From WLJO01 sp945889085 (GTDB taxonomy: Bacteria; Actinomycetota; Acidimicrobiia; Acidimicrobiales; Ilumatobacteraceae), in NCBI GenBank assembly GCA_945889085.1, contig CAMDBM010000002.1, forward strand, positions 1 through 64,000: a DNA stretch of 64,000 nucleotides. The letters run 5' to 3'. Position numbers and translations under genes: made by a program. This document shows positions 44,868 through 54,217 of the stretch, in pieces. Position 1 is the first letter of the stretch; every line of letters begins with the position of its first letter. The notes beneath the pieces are model-generated. The model worked only from the letters and a program-made list of their open reading frames with translations. It did not search any database and had not been told where the DNA came from.

Positions 44868-46310
44868 TCAGCTGCGCTCGGCGCGCAAGGCGGAGCGGCG
44901 CACCTTGCCGGCGTCGTCCCGCACGGCCTCGCTCGTGTACTCGAACGTGCGCGGGATCTTGTAGCGCACGAGTCGCTCGGCGAGGAACGTACGCAGTTCG
45001 TTGTCGGTAACGGGGCAGACCGCCTGCACGATGGCATGGATGCGGTTGCCGAGGTCGTCATCGGGAATGCCAACCACGGCGCACGAGCGCACGGCGGGGT
45101 GCTCGTCGATGGCAGCCTCCACCTCGGCCGGGTAGATGTTGGCACCACCCGAGAGGATCATGTCGCTCCTGCGGTCGCCGAGATACAGGTAACCCTCCCC
45201 GTCGAAATGGCCCATGTCGCCAAGGCTCTCCCAGCCGTCGGGTGAGAGGCGTGCATCAGCGCCCACGTACCGGTAGGTCGGGTTGGCCGACAGCGAGCGC
45301 ATGAACACCTCGCCCTCGTTGCCGATGGGCACCTCCACGAAGGTCTCCGGGTCGAGAACCTTCATTTCGCCGACGAGACAGCGACCGACCGAACCCCTGT
45401 GTGTGAGCCACTCATCGCCACGGATGATGGTGATCGCCTGTGCCTCGGTGCCGGCGTACAGCTCCCAGATCCTCTCGCCGCCGAGCCATTCGATCCACGC
45501 CTGCTTCAGCCACGGCGGGCACGGCGCCGCCATGTGCCACACGGTTTCGAGCGACGAGAGGTCGTAGCGATTACGCACGTCGTCGGGCAGGCGCCAGATG
45601 CGCAGCATCATCGTTGGCACGAGCAACAACCAGTCGGCTCTGTGGCGCTGAATCTCGGCAAGGGTGCTCTCGGCATCGAACTTCTCGAGGATGCTGATGT
45701 GATTGCCGTGGAATAGCGCCTGCGTGGAGAAGCCGAACGGAGCGTTGTGATACAGCGGCCCTGGCACGCACACGCTGCCGTCCACCTTGATGCCCTGCGC
45801 TGTCTGACCTTCGTTCACCACACCGGGGTCGCCCGACACGATGAGTTTGGGGCGACCGGTGGAGCCACCCGATGTCGGCGCCTTCCACGTGGGCGACACA
45901 GCATCGGGTAGCTCGGTGTCCGCGTACTTGCTCTCTGGCTCCCAACCGACCGGGATCACGGTGAAGCCCGGGTGCTTTGCTGGATCGGCACCGACAACGA
46001 GTGCGGGTTGTGCAAGGTCGACGATCGCCTGGCGCTCGCGATCGGGGAGACGGTGCGAGATGGGCTGCGGCACTGCACCGAGTTTCCATGCGGCAGTCGC
46101 GGCCTCATAGAACGCAATCGAATTAGGAAGGCCGATGGTGACGTAGCTGCCGGCCGTCACGCCCAGGTCCGCAAAGGCTCGGGCCAAGCGATTAGTCCGG
46201 AGATCGAGGTCGCGGCGAGTAATGGTGCGTTCACCACAGGTGATCGCCGGCCGGTGAGGGTCCGCGGCGGCTTTGGAGCTGATTGCACGACTGATCGAGA
46301 GCTGTCCCAT
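44868..46310 (-). CDS. Acyl-CoA synthetase (AMP-forming)
   Basis: A 480-residue ANL-superfamily ligase activating a carboxylate as acyl-AMP then acyl-CoA. The P-loop is TSGGSTGRPKLIV, the A5 motif LYAGTEAQ, the hinge SLGDMGHFDGEGYLYLGDRR, and the catalytic lysine lies in the C-terminal AGKVRRSAL. The shorter length and the AAPCPPWLKQAW region resemble bile-acid/steroid or aryl-CoA ligases, so the substrate may be a steroid or aromatic acid; unproven. ATG 46310. Confidence 0.85.
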   Translation of the reverse strand: MGQLSISRAISSKAAADPHRPAITCGERTITRRDLDLRTNRLARAFADLGVTAGSYVTIGLPNSIAFYEAATAAWKLGAVPQPISHRLPDRERQAIVDLAQPALVVGADPAKHPGFTVIPVGWEPESKYADTELPDAVSPTWKAPTSGGSTGRPKLIVSGDPGVVNEGQTAQGIKVDGSVCVPGPLYHNAPFGFSTQALFHGNHISILEKFDAESTLAEIQRHRADWLLLVPTMMLRIWRLPDDVRNRYDLSSLETVWHMAAPCPPWLKQAWIEWLGGERIWELYAGTEAQAITIIRGDEWLTHRGSVGRCLVGEMKVLDPETFVEVPIGNEGEVFMRSLSANPTYRYVGADARLSPDGWESLGDMGHFDGEGYLYLGDRRSDMILSGGANIYPAEVEAAIDEHPAVRSCAVVGIPDDDLGNRIHAIVQAVCPVTDNELRTFLAERLVRYKIPRTFEYTSEAVRDDAGKVRRSALRAERS

Positions 46311-46385
46311 GGGCGGGGGACTGTACTCGTTTCCTCTGCTCACGGACCGTGACCAGATCGTCACAAAAATCTTCCCGCCAGATAT

Positions 46386-46414
46386 TGCCAGAGCGTGGTG
46401 GACCGACTACAGTA
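46386..46414 (+). promoter_or_regulatory. Sigma-70-type promoter for pilA
   Basis: TTGCCA (46386-46391), a 17-base spacer, and TACAGT (46409-46414) give a near-consensus housekeeping promoter 82 bases before the pilin start. It is one of the few clear -35/-10 pairs in the window, consistent with high pilin expression. Confidence 0.6.
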
Positions 46415-46495
46415 CGTAGCAGTCAAGGGACACCGTCAGCGTCTCGTGGACCGAGGGTGGCAACTCCGCCACTCAACAAGTTGGAGGGAACTTAC

Positions 46496-46843
46496 ATGGA
46501 CCGCAAAGCACTCATCGCCAAGAAGCGCAAGGACAAGGGCTTCACGCTCATCGAATTGCTCATCGTCATCGCCATCCTCGGCATCCTCAGCACCATCGTC
46601 GTGCTGTCGGTCCGTGGTATCCAGGACCGTGGCCAGTCGTCTGCCTGCTCCAGCGACAAGAAGTCGCTCGAGACCTCTTACGAGACGGCTCTCGCCAACG
46701 GCCTCGACCTGACCACCCCGGTCGCCGCCGACGTGTCCAGCTCGCTGGTCGCCAACGGCTACCTGCACGCCGAGTCGGCCTGGTACAACGTCGGCTCAGA
46801 CGGATCCGTGACTGTCAAGACGGGCGTCACGGCCTGCACCTGA
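46496..46843 (+). CDS. pilA: Type IV major pilin
   Basis: A 115-residue prepilin with a short basic leader and the cleavage site G15/F16 followed by the invariant E20 (GFTLIELLIVIAILGILS). The globular part is small, with a disulfide-compatible cysteine pair (near residues 50 and 114). It stands alone with its own promoter, a GGAGGG ribosome binding site seven bases from the ATG, and a strong terminator, as expected for a highly expressed major subunit. Assembly genes are 1-11 kb downstream. Confidence 0.92.
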   Translation: MDRKALIAKKRKDKGFTLIELLIVIAILGILSTIVVLSVRGIQDRGQSSACSSDKKSLETSYETALANGLDLTTPVAADVSSSLVANGYLHAESAWYNVGSDGSVTVKTGVTACT

Positions 46844-46867
46844 TGCACTGACGCAGCGACTTCGCTG

Positions 46868-46906
46868 ATGGGGGCCGGACCGCTTGGTCCGGCCCCCATT
46901 CGTTTT
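46868..46906 (+). terminator. Rho-independent terminator of pilA
   Basis: A perfect 14-bp GC-rich stem, arms 46868-46881 and 46886-46899, with loop GCTT, followed by TCGTTTT. It is the strongest intrinsic terminator in the window and may also stop transcription of the convergent DUF429 gene. Confidence 0.9.
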
Positions 46907-46961
46907 GGCCCCGTCACCCGCCTGCATGGTCTGCAGTGTGTGAGGGTGTGAGGGTGTGTCG

Positions 46962-47678
46962 TCAGCGCACGAGTTCGATACGGCGGCCTTGATCGTCCCA
47001 TTGAGGGTCCTGAGGAAGCCGGGTGATTGCTTTGCCGGCGATCCTGCGGGCTGTCCAGAGCAAGGCTGCTGCGTTGAGGAGATGACGGAGCGAACTACCT
47101 CGAGGTGGCTGGGCCATCGCAAGCGCACGCAGTCCCGGAAGGCGGTCCTGGAGCAGGGCCAAGCGTTCCGCCGGACCATCGCTCCAGAAACTTGAAGTGG
47201 ACGCGGCTCGGTCGGCGTTGAGGAGCAGGATGCTGAGGTCGGGGTTCCCGGAAAATATCCGGCGCTGGTGATACGCCTGAACCTCGGTGTCAACCTCGCG
47301 GATCCACCGGAAGCGTCGGTAGGCGAGCGGGGTCAGCCATGGCTCGAGCGCCTGCGCCTTTGTCATATTGGGCGCGTACAGGGCATCCCGGCTCGGCACC
47401 CGTGGGATCGCGATGCGTTGGGGCCAGCCCAACAGGTCCCGGGCATCGTGGTCGCACGAGCGGTATCCCCCGAACGGTTTGTCCGGGAGGCCGATCGGTG
47501 CGTCGATCACGATGTAGAGGAACGACGGGCGATAGTCGATCACGTCGGCAAGCGACTCGAGGACAAAGGGCTCCTCGGGCACGATCGTGGCGGTGAAGAG
47601 TCGGGCCGGCTGGACCAACCATCCGCCCGGACACGGCACCACACCGGCGAGCGGTTTGTAGGGGAGCGGCGGAGGCAT
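46962..47678 (-). CDS. DUF429 family protein
   Basis: A 238-residue member of DUF429, predicted RNase H-like fold. The N-terminus GVVPCPGGWLV replaces the usual GvD..GW motif, and IVIDAPIGLPD and RSCDHDARDLLG are well conserved. Function is unknown; nuclease activity is predicted from fold only. ATG 47678 is 21 bases after the pilT stop, suggesting co-transcription, although a link to pili is not established. Confidence 0.75.
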   Translation of the reverse strand: MPPPLPYKPLAGVVPCPGGWLVQPARLFTATIVPEEPFVLESLADVIDYRPSFLYIVIDAPIGLPDKPFGGYRSCDHDARDLLGWPQRIAIPRVPSRDALYAPNMTKAQALEPWLTPLAYRRFRWIREVDTEVQAYHQRRIFSGNPDLSILLLNADRAASTSSFWSDGPAERLALLQDRLPGLRALAMAQPPRGSSLRHLLNAAALLWTARRIAGKAITRLPQDPQWDDQGRRIELVR

Positions 47679-47698
47679 GTCGGGTCAGGGGCGCTCGG

Positions 47699-48964
47699 TC
47701 AGCGCCGGCCGCCGAGGGGCACCTGACCCGCCCGCGCGAACCGGGGGTCCTGGATCTCCTTCGGGTACTGGCTCAGGCTGATCGCCTCTTCATAGGTGAT
47801 GAGCCCGGCGCTCAGCACCGCGTTGATCGAGGACTCGAGCGTCTGCATGCCCTCGGCGGCACAGGTGGCAATCACGTTGCGGATCTGGCGAGTCTTTCCC
47901 TCACGGATGAGGTTGCGCACGGCGTCGTTGGCGAGCAGCACCTCGTACGCGCCGACACGGCCCTTCCCGATCCGCTTGGCGAGCCGCTGGCTCACGACGC
48001 CCTGAAGCACCGAGGACAACTGCGTCTGGATCTGGTCCCGGCGCTCGGCCGGGTAGGAGTCAACGATGCGGTCGATGGCCTGGGCGGCATCGTTGGTGTG
48101 CAGCGTGGCGAAAACGAGGTGACCGGTCTCGGCGAGGGTGAGGGTGATCGAGATCGACTCGAGATCCCGCATTTCGCCGAGGAGGATGACATCCGGGTCC
48201 TCGCGCAGCGCCGCACGCAGCCCATCCTCGAAGGTGCGCACGTCGGTGCCAACCTCGCGCTGGCTGACAAGGGCAGTGCTGTGGCGGTGCACGTACTCCA
48301 CTGGGTCCTCGATCGTCAGGATGTGACACGGACGGTTCTGGGCGATGCGGGAGATCAGAGCGGCTTGGGTCGTGGATTTACCCGAACCCGTCGGCCCCAC
48401 GAACAGTACGAGACCGTACGGAAAGTTCATCACCCGCTGGACACCGGCCGGAACGCCCAATTCCTCGAGCGTGGGGATGTAGCTCTGGATGGCGCGAAAG
48501 ACCGCAGAGGGGTAGCCGCGCTGGTGGAACGCGTTGACACGAAAGCGCGAATCGTCGTCGAGCGCTACCGAGTAGTCCACCTGACGATCGTCGATGAACC
48601 GCGTCCAGAGCTCGTCGTTGAGCGAGGAGCGCAGCATTCGGTTGAGGCGGTCTGCGTCCATGGGCGGCTCGCCCTCGATAGGGAGCAGCGTCCCGTCGAT
48701 GCGTGCCGAGGGAGGAACCTCAACGGTGAGGTGGAGGTCCGAGCCGCGGTTGGCGATGAGGTAGTTGAGCAGCCGCTCCAGTTCGGGGTCCAGTTGGTCG
48801 CCCGTTGGGGCCAACGACGGCTTGGGGGGTGTCCAGCTGTCGAGGGAACGATCCGGCTGCGGGGTGCCCGCGGCTGCCCGGTAGAGCAGCGAGAAGTCGT
48901 CCTCGGGCGCGTCGACAATAGGTCGGCCCGGCTGATGGGCGTGGGGTTGTCCGTCAGCGTTCAT
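47699..48964 (-). CDS. pilT: Type IV pilus retraction ATPase
   Basis: A 421-residue hexameric ATPase driving pilus retraction. After an acidic, proline-rich N-terminal extension of about 65 residues come the PilT N-domain (SDLHLTVEVPPSARIDG), Walker A GPTGSGKSTT, Asp box TIEDPVEYVH, Walker B LLGEMRDLESI and His box FATLHTNDA. The retraction signature AIRNLIREGK appears as AVRNLIREGK. ATG 48964 with GGAG upstream; the divergent pilD starts only 23 bases away. Confidence 0.92.
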   Translation of the reverse strand: MNADGQPHAHQPGRPIVDAPEDDFSLLYRAAAGTPQPDRSLDSWTPPKPSLAPTGDQLDPELERLLNYLIANRGSDLHLTVEVPPSARIDGTLLPIEGEPPMDADRLNRMLRSSLNDELWTRFIDDRQVDYSVALDDDSRFRVNAFHQRGYPSAVFRAIQSYIPTLEELGVPAGVQRVMNFPYGLVLFVGPTGSGKSTTQAALISRIAQNRPCHILTIEDPVEYVHRHSTALVSQREVGTDVRTFEDGLRAALREDPDVILLGEMRDLESISITLTLAETGHLVFATLHTNDAAQAIDRIVDSYPAERRDQIQTQLSSVLQGVVSQRLAKRIGKGRVGAYEVLLANDAVRNLIREGKTRQIRNVIATCAAEGMQTLESSINAVLSAGLITYEEAISLSQYPKEIQDPRFARAGQVPLGGRR

Positions 48965-48987
48965 CAATACTCCTAGGCTGCATTGCA

Positions 48988-49752
48988 GTGTTCGTGACCT
49001 TGCTCGTAGTGCTCGGCGTTCTTTCCGGCTCGTATCTCGGCGTTGTTGCCGACCGTCTGCCCCGTGAGGAGCGCACCAGCACCGGCCGCTCCCATTGTGA
49101 CGCATGCGGGGCGGCACTCCGGTGGTTCGAGCTCATCCCGATCCTGTCGTGGCTGGTGCAGCGGGGTCGCTGCCGTCGGTGCGGGGCGTCCATCACGTGG
49201 GCGCCGCTCCTCATGGAGATCCTGACGGGCACCCTGTTCGGGGCAATGGGGGCGCGGTTCGGTTTCCACCTCGAGACCGCTGCCTTCGTGGTGCTGGTGG
49301 GCGTGCTGATGCCGCTCGGCCTGATTGACCTGCGGACCAAGCGTCTTCCCCGTCAATTGATCTACGTGGCCGGCGCGCTCGGAGCGCCACTGCTCGTTGT
49401 TGCGGCGCTGATCGCGGACGAACCACAACGGATCTGGTGGGCGGCGGTCGGTGGCGGTGGGGCCCTTGCGTTCTTCCTCGCGCTCTATCTCGGTTGGAGC
49501 GGCGGTATGGGTGACGGCGATGTTCGTCTCGCCGGACTGCTCGGCATGTACCTCGGGTGGATCGGGCTCTCGCACGTGCCGATCGGTCTGTTCCTCGGCT
49601 TCCTGCTGGGCGCCGTCGTCGGGGTGGCGTTGATCGCCCGCAATGGCGGTGATCGCAAGACGGCCATCCCGTTCGGTCCGTTCATGGCGATGGGCGCCGT
49701 GGTCACGGTTCTCTGGGGCCGGAACATCGTGCATCTCTGGCTGGGGCACTGA
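48988..49752 (+). CDS. pilD: Prepilin peptidase / methyltransferase
   Basis: Membrane aspartyl protease that cleaves prepilin leaders and N-methylates the mature end. The 254-residue protein has seven or eight membrane segments, the cytoplasmic tetracysteine zinc site Cys37-x2-Cys40...Cys62-x2-Cys65, and catalytic aspartates in GLIDLRTKRLP and GGMGDGDVRLAG. It would process PilA and the three minor prepilins in this window. GTG 48988; GTG 48994 is an alternative. Confidence 0.92.
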   Translation: MFVTLLVVLGVLSGSYLGVVADRLPREERTSTGRSHCDACGAALRWFELIPILSWLVQRGRCRRCGASITWAPLLMEILTGTLFGAMGARFGFHLETAAFVVLVGVLMPLGLIDLRTKRLPRQLIYVAGALGAPLLVVAALIADEPQRIWWAAVGGGGALAFFLALYLGWSGGMGDGDVRLAGLLGMYLGWIGLSHVPIGLFLGFLLGAVVGVALIARNGGDRKTAIPFGPFMAMGAVVTVLWGRNIVHLWLGH

Positions 49753-49784
49753 GTACGGACGCTCCGGAGTGACCGCTGACGCGG

Positions 49785-51815
49785 TCATTGCACTTCCCAG
49801 GTGTTCACGGCGTACGCGCCGTTCTGGTTCACCTGCACGATGGCGATCGAGGACTCTCGCCCGCTCGAGCGTGACTCGATCCGGAACACCCGTTGGACGA
49901 CGGCTTCGACAAAGCCGATGGGAACGGTTTGCAGGCCGGTTGCCCGGGCATCGGTCACGTCGAACTGGGCAGCGAGCACCCCACTGGTCATGCGCACATC
50001 CAGCCCGAAAGGGTTGTTCACCCGAAGCCGACCCTGGGGGATGCTCACATAACCCGGAATGAGGATGCTCGACGATGACGAGTTCGCGAGATCGATCTCG
50101 ACGACAGCGGTTGGCTGGTACAGCGCGCCGACGACAGGGGGAGTGCTCGGGATCGTTGATGCCCCGGCCGTTGGGGTCACCGCGGTGCTTGCTGCTGAGG
50201 CCACCGAATCACCGGCGGCGTTCGTGGCGACCACCGTGAACGTGTACGCCGTCCCATTCGTCAGGCCGACGAAGTCGCACTGCAGCGTAGGAGGGGGTGA
50301 GGTGGACGCCGACAGGGTGCACGCGAGGCCTTCCGGCGACGAGGTGACGCGGTAGGACGTCACCGGAGCGGTCGTTGTGGCTGCAGCGGTCCAGGACACG
50401 CGGGCTGCCCCGGAGTAGGCAACAGCGGTCGGCGTGGCAGGCGCAGTCGGAACGGCCAGCGCGGTGCTCGATACTGCCGGGGTGATGGCCGACGAGGCCG
50501 ACGAGGCTGACGAGTCACCGACCACGTTGCTGGCGACGACCGAGAAGGTGACGGCCGAACCGTTCGCGAGGCCGGTGACAGCGCACGCCGTGGACCCAGA
50601 GGTGGTGCAGGTTGCTCCCGATGACGAGGTGACGCGGTATCCGGTGATCGAACTGCCGCCCGACGAGGGTGCGGACCACGACACGACCGCCGCGCCGTTG
50701 TAGGCCGTGGCGACGACGCCTGTGGGCTTGCTGGGGACTGAGGGCTTGGCGTGAAAGTTCGATGGCGTGTAATCCGCGCTGGTGGCGCTCACCGGGTCGA
50801 CGTTGCCGACCAGCGAATAGGGGATACTCAACGCTCCGCTCCCGCTCCACGTGAGATCCTGGGCTGACTGCGACGGGGTGCCGTTCACGGACGCGATACT
50901 CAGTCCGGCCGAGGTGTCCGTGTCAGCCTCGGCGGCGCTCACGTACCGTGAGTTGAGCACGAGGGAGGGTCCGAGTGAGGCCGTATTCGTCACCAGCAGG
51001 CGGCCGTTCTTGCCGAAGATCAGGGTGCCGCCCAGGCCGCTGATGTTGTGCGTGACCGGGGCGTCGACTGCGTAGAACGCAGCATCCTGATCGGTCGAGC
51101 ATCCCTCCGTGGCCCCGAGGCCGACGACAACCGACGCTCCGTTCTGAACTGTCAGCGTGTTCTCGAAGTAGTAGATGCCCGACGCGAAGTAAGTCGGTCC
51201 GATGAGGGTGACGGCGTCGGTGTAGGTGCCCGGGAAGTACACCGTGCAGGTGGTGAAGCCCGCCGGCATCTGGAAGCCACCGGGGGATCGCCGGTCGAGG
51301 GAGTGGATCGGCAGGTTGGGCAGCCAGATGCGGTTGGTCTCGGAGAACTGGGTGGTTGCGGTTCTCCACTCCGAAGCCGACTCGGGGTTGGCCGGCGAGT
51401 AGCGCGCCCCGGTCAGAGCGCTCGGGATCGCCGACCCGACCTGGGTGGCGACGAGGCCGTAGCGCAGTTCGTTCGAGTCCTGTGCAGTCTGGTAATCGAG
51501 GAAGTAGCAGCGCGTGGTCACGCTCTTGCCGCTGGTCGTGGTGCCCGCAAGCGTCACCGCCACTGTTGGTCCGGCGTTGCCGCACGTGCGATACAGCGCT
51601 GCCGGATCGGCGAGGGCAATCCGCGTTCCTGCCTTGACCGCCTCGAGGCGGGCGGTCTTCGCGCTCAGCACGGAGTTCGACCGCAGGACGGTCTGTTGGT
51701 AGGAAAGAAGTGGGATGATCACCAGCGACACCACGATGGTGAAGATCATGACGAGGAGGAGTACCGAACCTTCGTCCTCGTTCGGTCGCTTCCGGCGCCG
51801 GGGGGAGGACACCAT
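49785..51815 (-). CDS. Large minor pseudopilin (PilX/GspK-like) with two fibronectin III domains
   Basis: A 676-residue protein. The N-terminus is a prepilin-like signal: basic stretch SPRRRKRPNEDEG, then S17 and a hydrophobic helix (VLLLVMIFTIVVSLVI) lacking the fifth-position Glu, as in tip-complex pseudopilins GspK/PilX. Residues about 50-350 are an unrecognised beta-rich region with several cysteines. Two fibronectin III domains follow (about 357-445 and 452-551), then a further beta domain. Start ATG 51815 overlaps the stop of the upstream vWA pilin gene. Likely surface-exposed at the pilus tip; adhesive function is inference. Confidence 0.72.
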   Translation of the reverse strand: MVSSPRRRKRPNEDEGSVLLLVMIFTIVVSLVIIPLLSYQQTVLRSNSVLSAKTARLEAVKAGTRIALADPAALYRTCGNAGPTVAVTLAGTTTSGKSVTTRCYFLDYQTAQDSNELRYGLVATQVGSAIPSALTGARYSPANPESASEWRTATTQFSETNRIWLPNLPIHSLDRRSPGGFQMPAGFTTCTVYFPGTYTDAVTLIGPTYFASGIYYFENTLTVQNGASVVVGLGATEGCSTDQDAAFYAVDAPVTHNISGLGGTLIFGKNGRLLVTNTASLGPSLVLNSRYVSAAEADTDTSAGLSIASVNGTPSQSAQDLTWSGSGALSIPYSLVGNVDPVSATSADYTPSNFHAKPSVPSKPTGVVATAYNGAAVVSWSAPSSGGSSITGYRVTSSSGATCTTSGSTACAVTGLANGSAVTFSVVASNVVGDSSASSASSAITPAVSSTALAVPTAPATPTAVAYSGAARVSWTAAATTTAPVTSYRVTSSPEGLACTLSASTSPPPTLQCDFVGLTNGTAYTFTVVATNAAGDSVASAASTAVTPTAGASTIPSTPPVVGALYQPTAVVEIDLANSSSSSILIPGYVSIPQGRLRVNNPFGLDVRMTSGVLAAQFDVTDARATGLQTVPIGFVEAVVQRVFRIESRSSGRESSIAIVQVNQNGAYAVNTWEVQ

Positions 51816-54217
51816 CAGTCCCGTCTCACCGTCAGCGTGCACGAGATAGCGGCGTTCGCAGGCACACGGACCCGGATGCCTGTCCACTGACTCTGCCCCG
51901 CAATAGCGATCGAGGTATAAGACAGCGCAGTGATCCCCGCCTTGCAGGCCCACGAAACGGGCTCGTAGCCGTTCAGATCCGAGTAGTTCTGCGGGATGAT
52001 GTCGACATCGACGTACTGCCCGTTGGGGATCGTGAAGTCGAAGGTGCCGGTCGTGAACTGTTGGTTCGTGGTGACGACGCGTGGTTCTACGTTCAGCGCT
52101 GCACCACTGGAGTCGGTAACGGTGGAGTTCTCGTAGCGGAACGGGTCGGCGACGGCCGCGGAGCCGACTTTGGTCTGGAGCGTGAGCGTGCCGCCGCACA
52201 CGCCGAGCGACACCGCCTGCATCGCCGTGGCGAACTGGGACCACTGGGGCAGGACGTACATGTCCGCAAGCTGGGTGTTGGTGTAGGAGGTTCCGTCGAA
52301 TGCGGCAGGCGTGCCGTAGTCGTTCCCGGCGATGAGCCTCGCGAGGATGACGCTGTTCGCAGTGGTCGCGGTGACCGCCGGGTCGTACGCCTCGTACGGC
52401 GGGCTGTTGTACACCTTGGTGGAGCGGTACTCGGTGGTCGCCCCCGAGGAGCGTGAGCCCGTCCACATCTCCCAGTCCGGCCCTGCCGCATAGGTCTTGG
52501 TGACCGCCCGGTAGGTGGAATTGCCTGAATTCGCCTGATACTCAACGGTCGATACCGGGCTGGTGGTGACGACCACCTTCGCCCCGTCCGTAGTGCTCGT
52601 ATTGATCGGGTTCTCGACGGTGAGGTACTCGGCCTGCGTCACGTTCGTCCAGCCGAGGTCCCGGCGGCGGTTTGTCGCTGTCGTTGCATAGGTGTTGTAG
52701 TTCACCCAGGACCAGAACTGGGTGGTGGTGTTCCGCGCCTGGTAGCGGAGTTGGTACGACGTGATGTCCCGCACGTACGAGTACGAGCCCCGCTCCCACT
52801 GGGTGCGGTAGCCGGCACCCGGGTCCACGATCCAGTTGGAGGACCCGGAGATGCCGGTGCCGACACCGACCCCGATGATGCGCGCACTGGTGCGGAACTC
52901 GTCTGCCAGGAATCGTGCACGGTCGAATGCGACCTGGTTGTAGGCGCTGCCGTTCGCTGTCGGCCACGGAGCACCCAGCGCGGCCGGGTCGGTGGGCAGC
53001 ACACCCGGCGACGTGCGCCGCACGAGACGGTCGAAGGTGGGCACGCCGTCGGTAAAGAACACGATGGTCTTGGGCACCAGACCGGTCGTGGTGGCATCGG
53101 ACTGGCGCAGGGTCCGGAACAGCGCCTCCTCCCAGTTCGTGCCGCCGTTGGGACTGGATGACCACGTGCCCTGCAGAGTGTCGATCGCGGTCAGCAGGGT
53201 AGAAACCTCGCTGTCCTTGGTCATGTCCCAGTACTTCTGCCAAGACGTCGTGCCGAGCACGTGCGAGTAGGTGTGGAATCCGATGATCTGGATCTTCACC
53301 GGCGTGCCCACGAGCGTCTGCACAAACTGCTTGACGCCGGCACGAACCTGGGTGATTGACGTTCCGATCGAGTTGGACTCGTCGACGATCACTGTGATGT
53401 TGCCGCCGCAACGACTGCGCACGTCGGCAAAGGACGGGGCGCCCTGAAGACTTTTCGAGTCGATATTCGAACGGACGGCGCCACCTGCGGTGATGCTGAT
53501 CTGGTTGATACCGCCGCCCGGGCCGGCCGCGCTGCCGCCGCCGTTGATCGTGACAACGACGCGGTTCGAGTTCTTCAGGTCGGCGACGGTTGCGACCTGG
53601 GTTTCGTTAATTGCATCCGCTGCGAGTGGCTGGCTCACCGTGATGACCCAGTCCGGGTTCGTGCAGTTCAGGGTGCTGCCCACCGACGAACAGCCCGAGC
53701 CATTCGCCACACCCGCCACGAACGTTTCTCCACCCGGCGGCCTGGGCAGGTTGCGGAGCACGGTAGTGGTCTCGCAGTTCCAGGCCCCTGCGTCGATGGT
53801 GCTGCACTTCACACGCCGAAGGGAGTACGTGCCGTCCGCGGCGGGGAAAAAGTTGTACGACACCTTGGTGATCGCCGTACCAGTCGCCCCCCTGGTACTC
53901 CATGAGAGCATGATCACGTTCGAGCCCTCGGCGAGGTTCACCCCATCGCACACGGTCGAGCCGCACGGTGTCGACTCCGGCTTGGTATCCACCGACTCGG
54001 CCGACGACAGGTCAGCAGGCAGCCACAGGCTCACGTTCTGCTCGGAACGGGCAACCTCGGTTCGGCCTTGGGTGTTGCCGATCTGTCGGAAGACGATGAT
54101 CACAGCAGCCGCAACAACCGAGCCAACGATCCCCAGCACGGCAACGGAGACGAGCAACTCCACCAGCGTCATGCCCCTGTCCGGGTTCCTGCCACTATTC
54201 AGTCGACGTCTAGACAT
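51815..54217 (-). CDS. Prepilin with inserted von Willebrand factor A domain (putative tip adhesin)
   Basis: An 800-residue protein beginning as a type IV prepilin (PilW-like): NPDRG15/M16TLVE20 and a hydrophobic helix. A beta-rich region follows to about residue 265. A von Willebrand A domain is inserted around residues 270-490: MIDAS motif DESNS (near 277) and the distal Asp in FFTDGVPTFD (near 388). The C-terminal 300 residues are beta-rich and end in SCTLTVRRD. vWA/MIDAS domains on pilins are typical of adhesive tips (PilY1/PilC-like role) but are usually separate from the prepilin helix. ATG 54217; the 3' end overlaps the next gene. Confidence 0.8.
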   Translation of the reverse strand: MSRRRLNSGRNPDRGMTLVELLVSVAVLGIVGSVVAAAVIIVFRQIGNTQGRTEVARSEQNVSLWLPADLSSAESVDTKPESTPCGSTVCDGVNLAEGSNVIMLSWSTRGATGTAITKVSYNFFPAADGTYSLRRVKCSTIDAGAWNCETTTVLRNLPRPPGGETFVAGVANGSGCSSVGSTLNCTNPDWVITVSQPLAADAINETQVATVADLKNSNRVVVTINGGGSAAGPGGGINQISITAGGAVRSNIDSKSLQGAPSFADVRSRCGGNITVIVDESNSIGTSITQVRAGVKQFVQTLVGTPVKIQIIGFHTYSHVLGTTSWQKYWDMTKDSEVSTLLTAIDTLQGTWSSSPNGGTNWEEALFRTLRQSDATTTGLVPKTIVFFTDGVPTFDRLVRRTSPGVLPTDPAALGAPWPTANGSAYNQVAFDRARFLADEFRTSARIIGVGVGTGISGSSNWIVDPGAGYRTQWERGSYSYVRDITSYQLRYQARNTTTQFWSWVNYNTYATTATNRRRDLGWTNVTQAEYLTVENPINTSTTDGAKVVVTTSPVSTVEYQANSGNSTYRAVTKTYAAGPDWEMWTGSRSSGATTEYRSTKVYNSPPYEAYDPAVTATTANSVILARLIAGNDYGTPAAFDGTSYTNTQLADMYVLPQWSQFATAMQAVSLGVCGGTLTLQTKVGSAAVADPFRYENSTVTDSSGAALNVEPRVVTTNQQFTTGTFDFTIPNGQYVDVDIIPQNYSDLNGYEPVSWACKAGITALSYTSIAIAGQSQWTGIRVRVPANAAISCTLTVRRD

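Noticed and set aside
46939..46960. Short tandem repeat of GTGTGAGG-type units after pilA
   Set aside because: Only two to three imperfect copies; no spacer structure, not CRISPR and not clearly functional.
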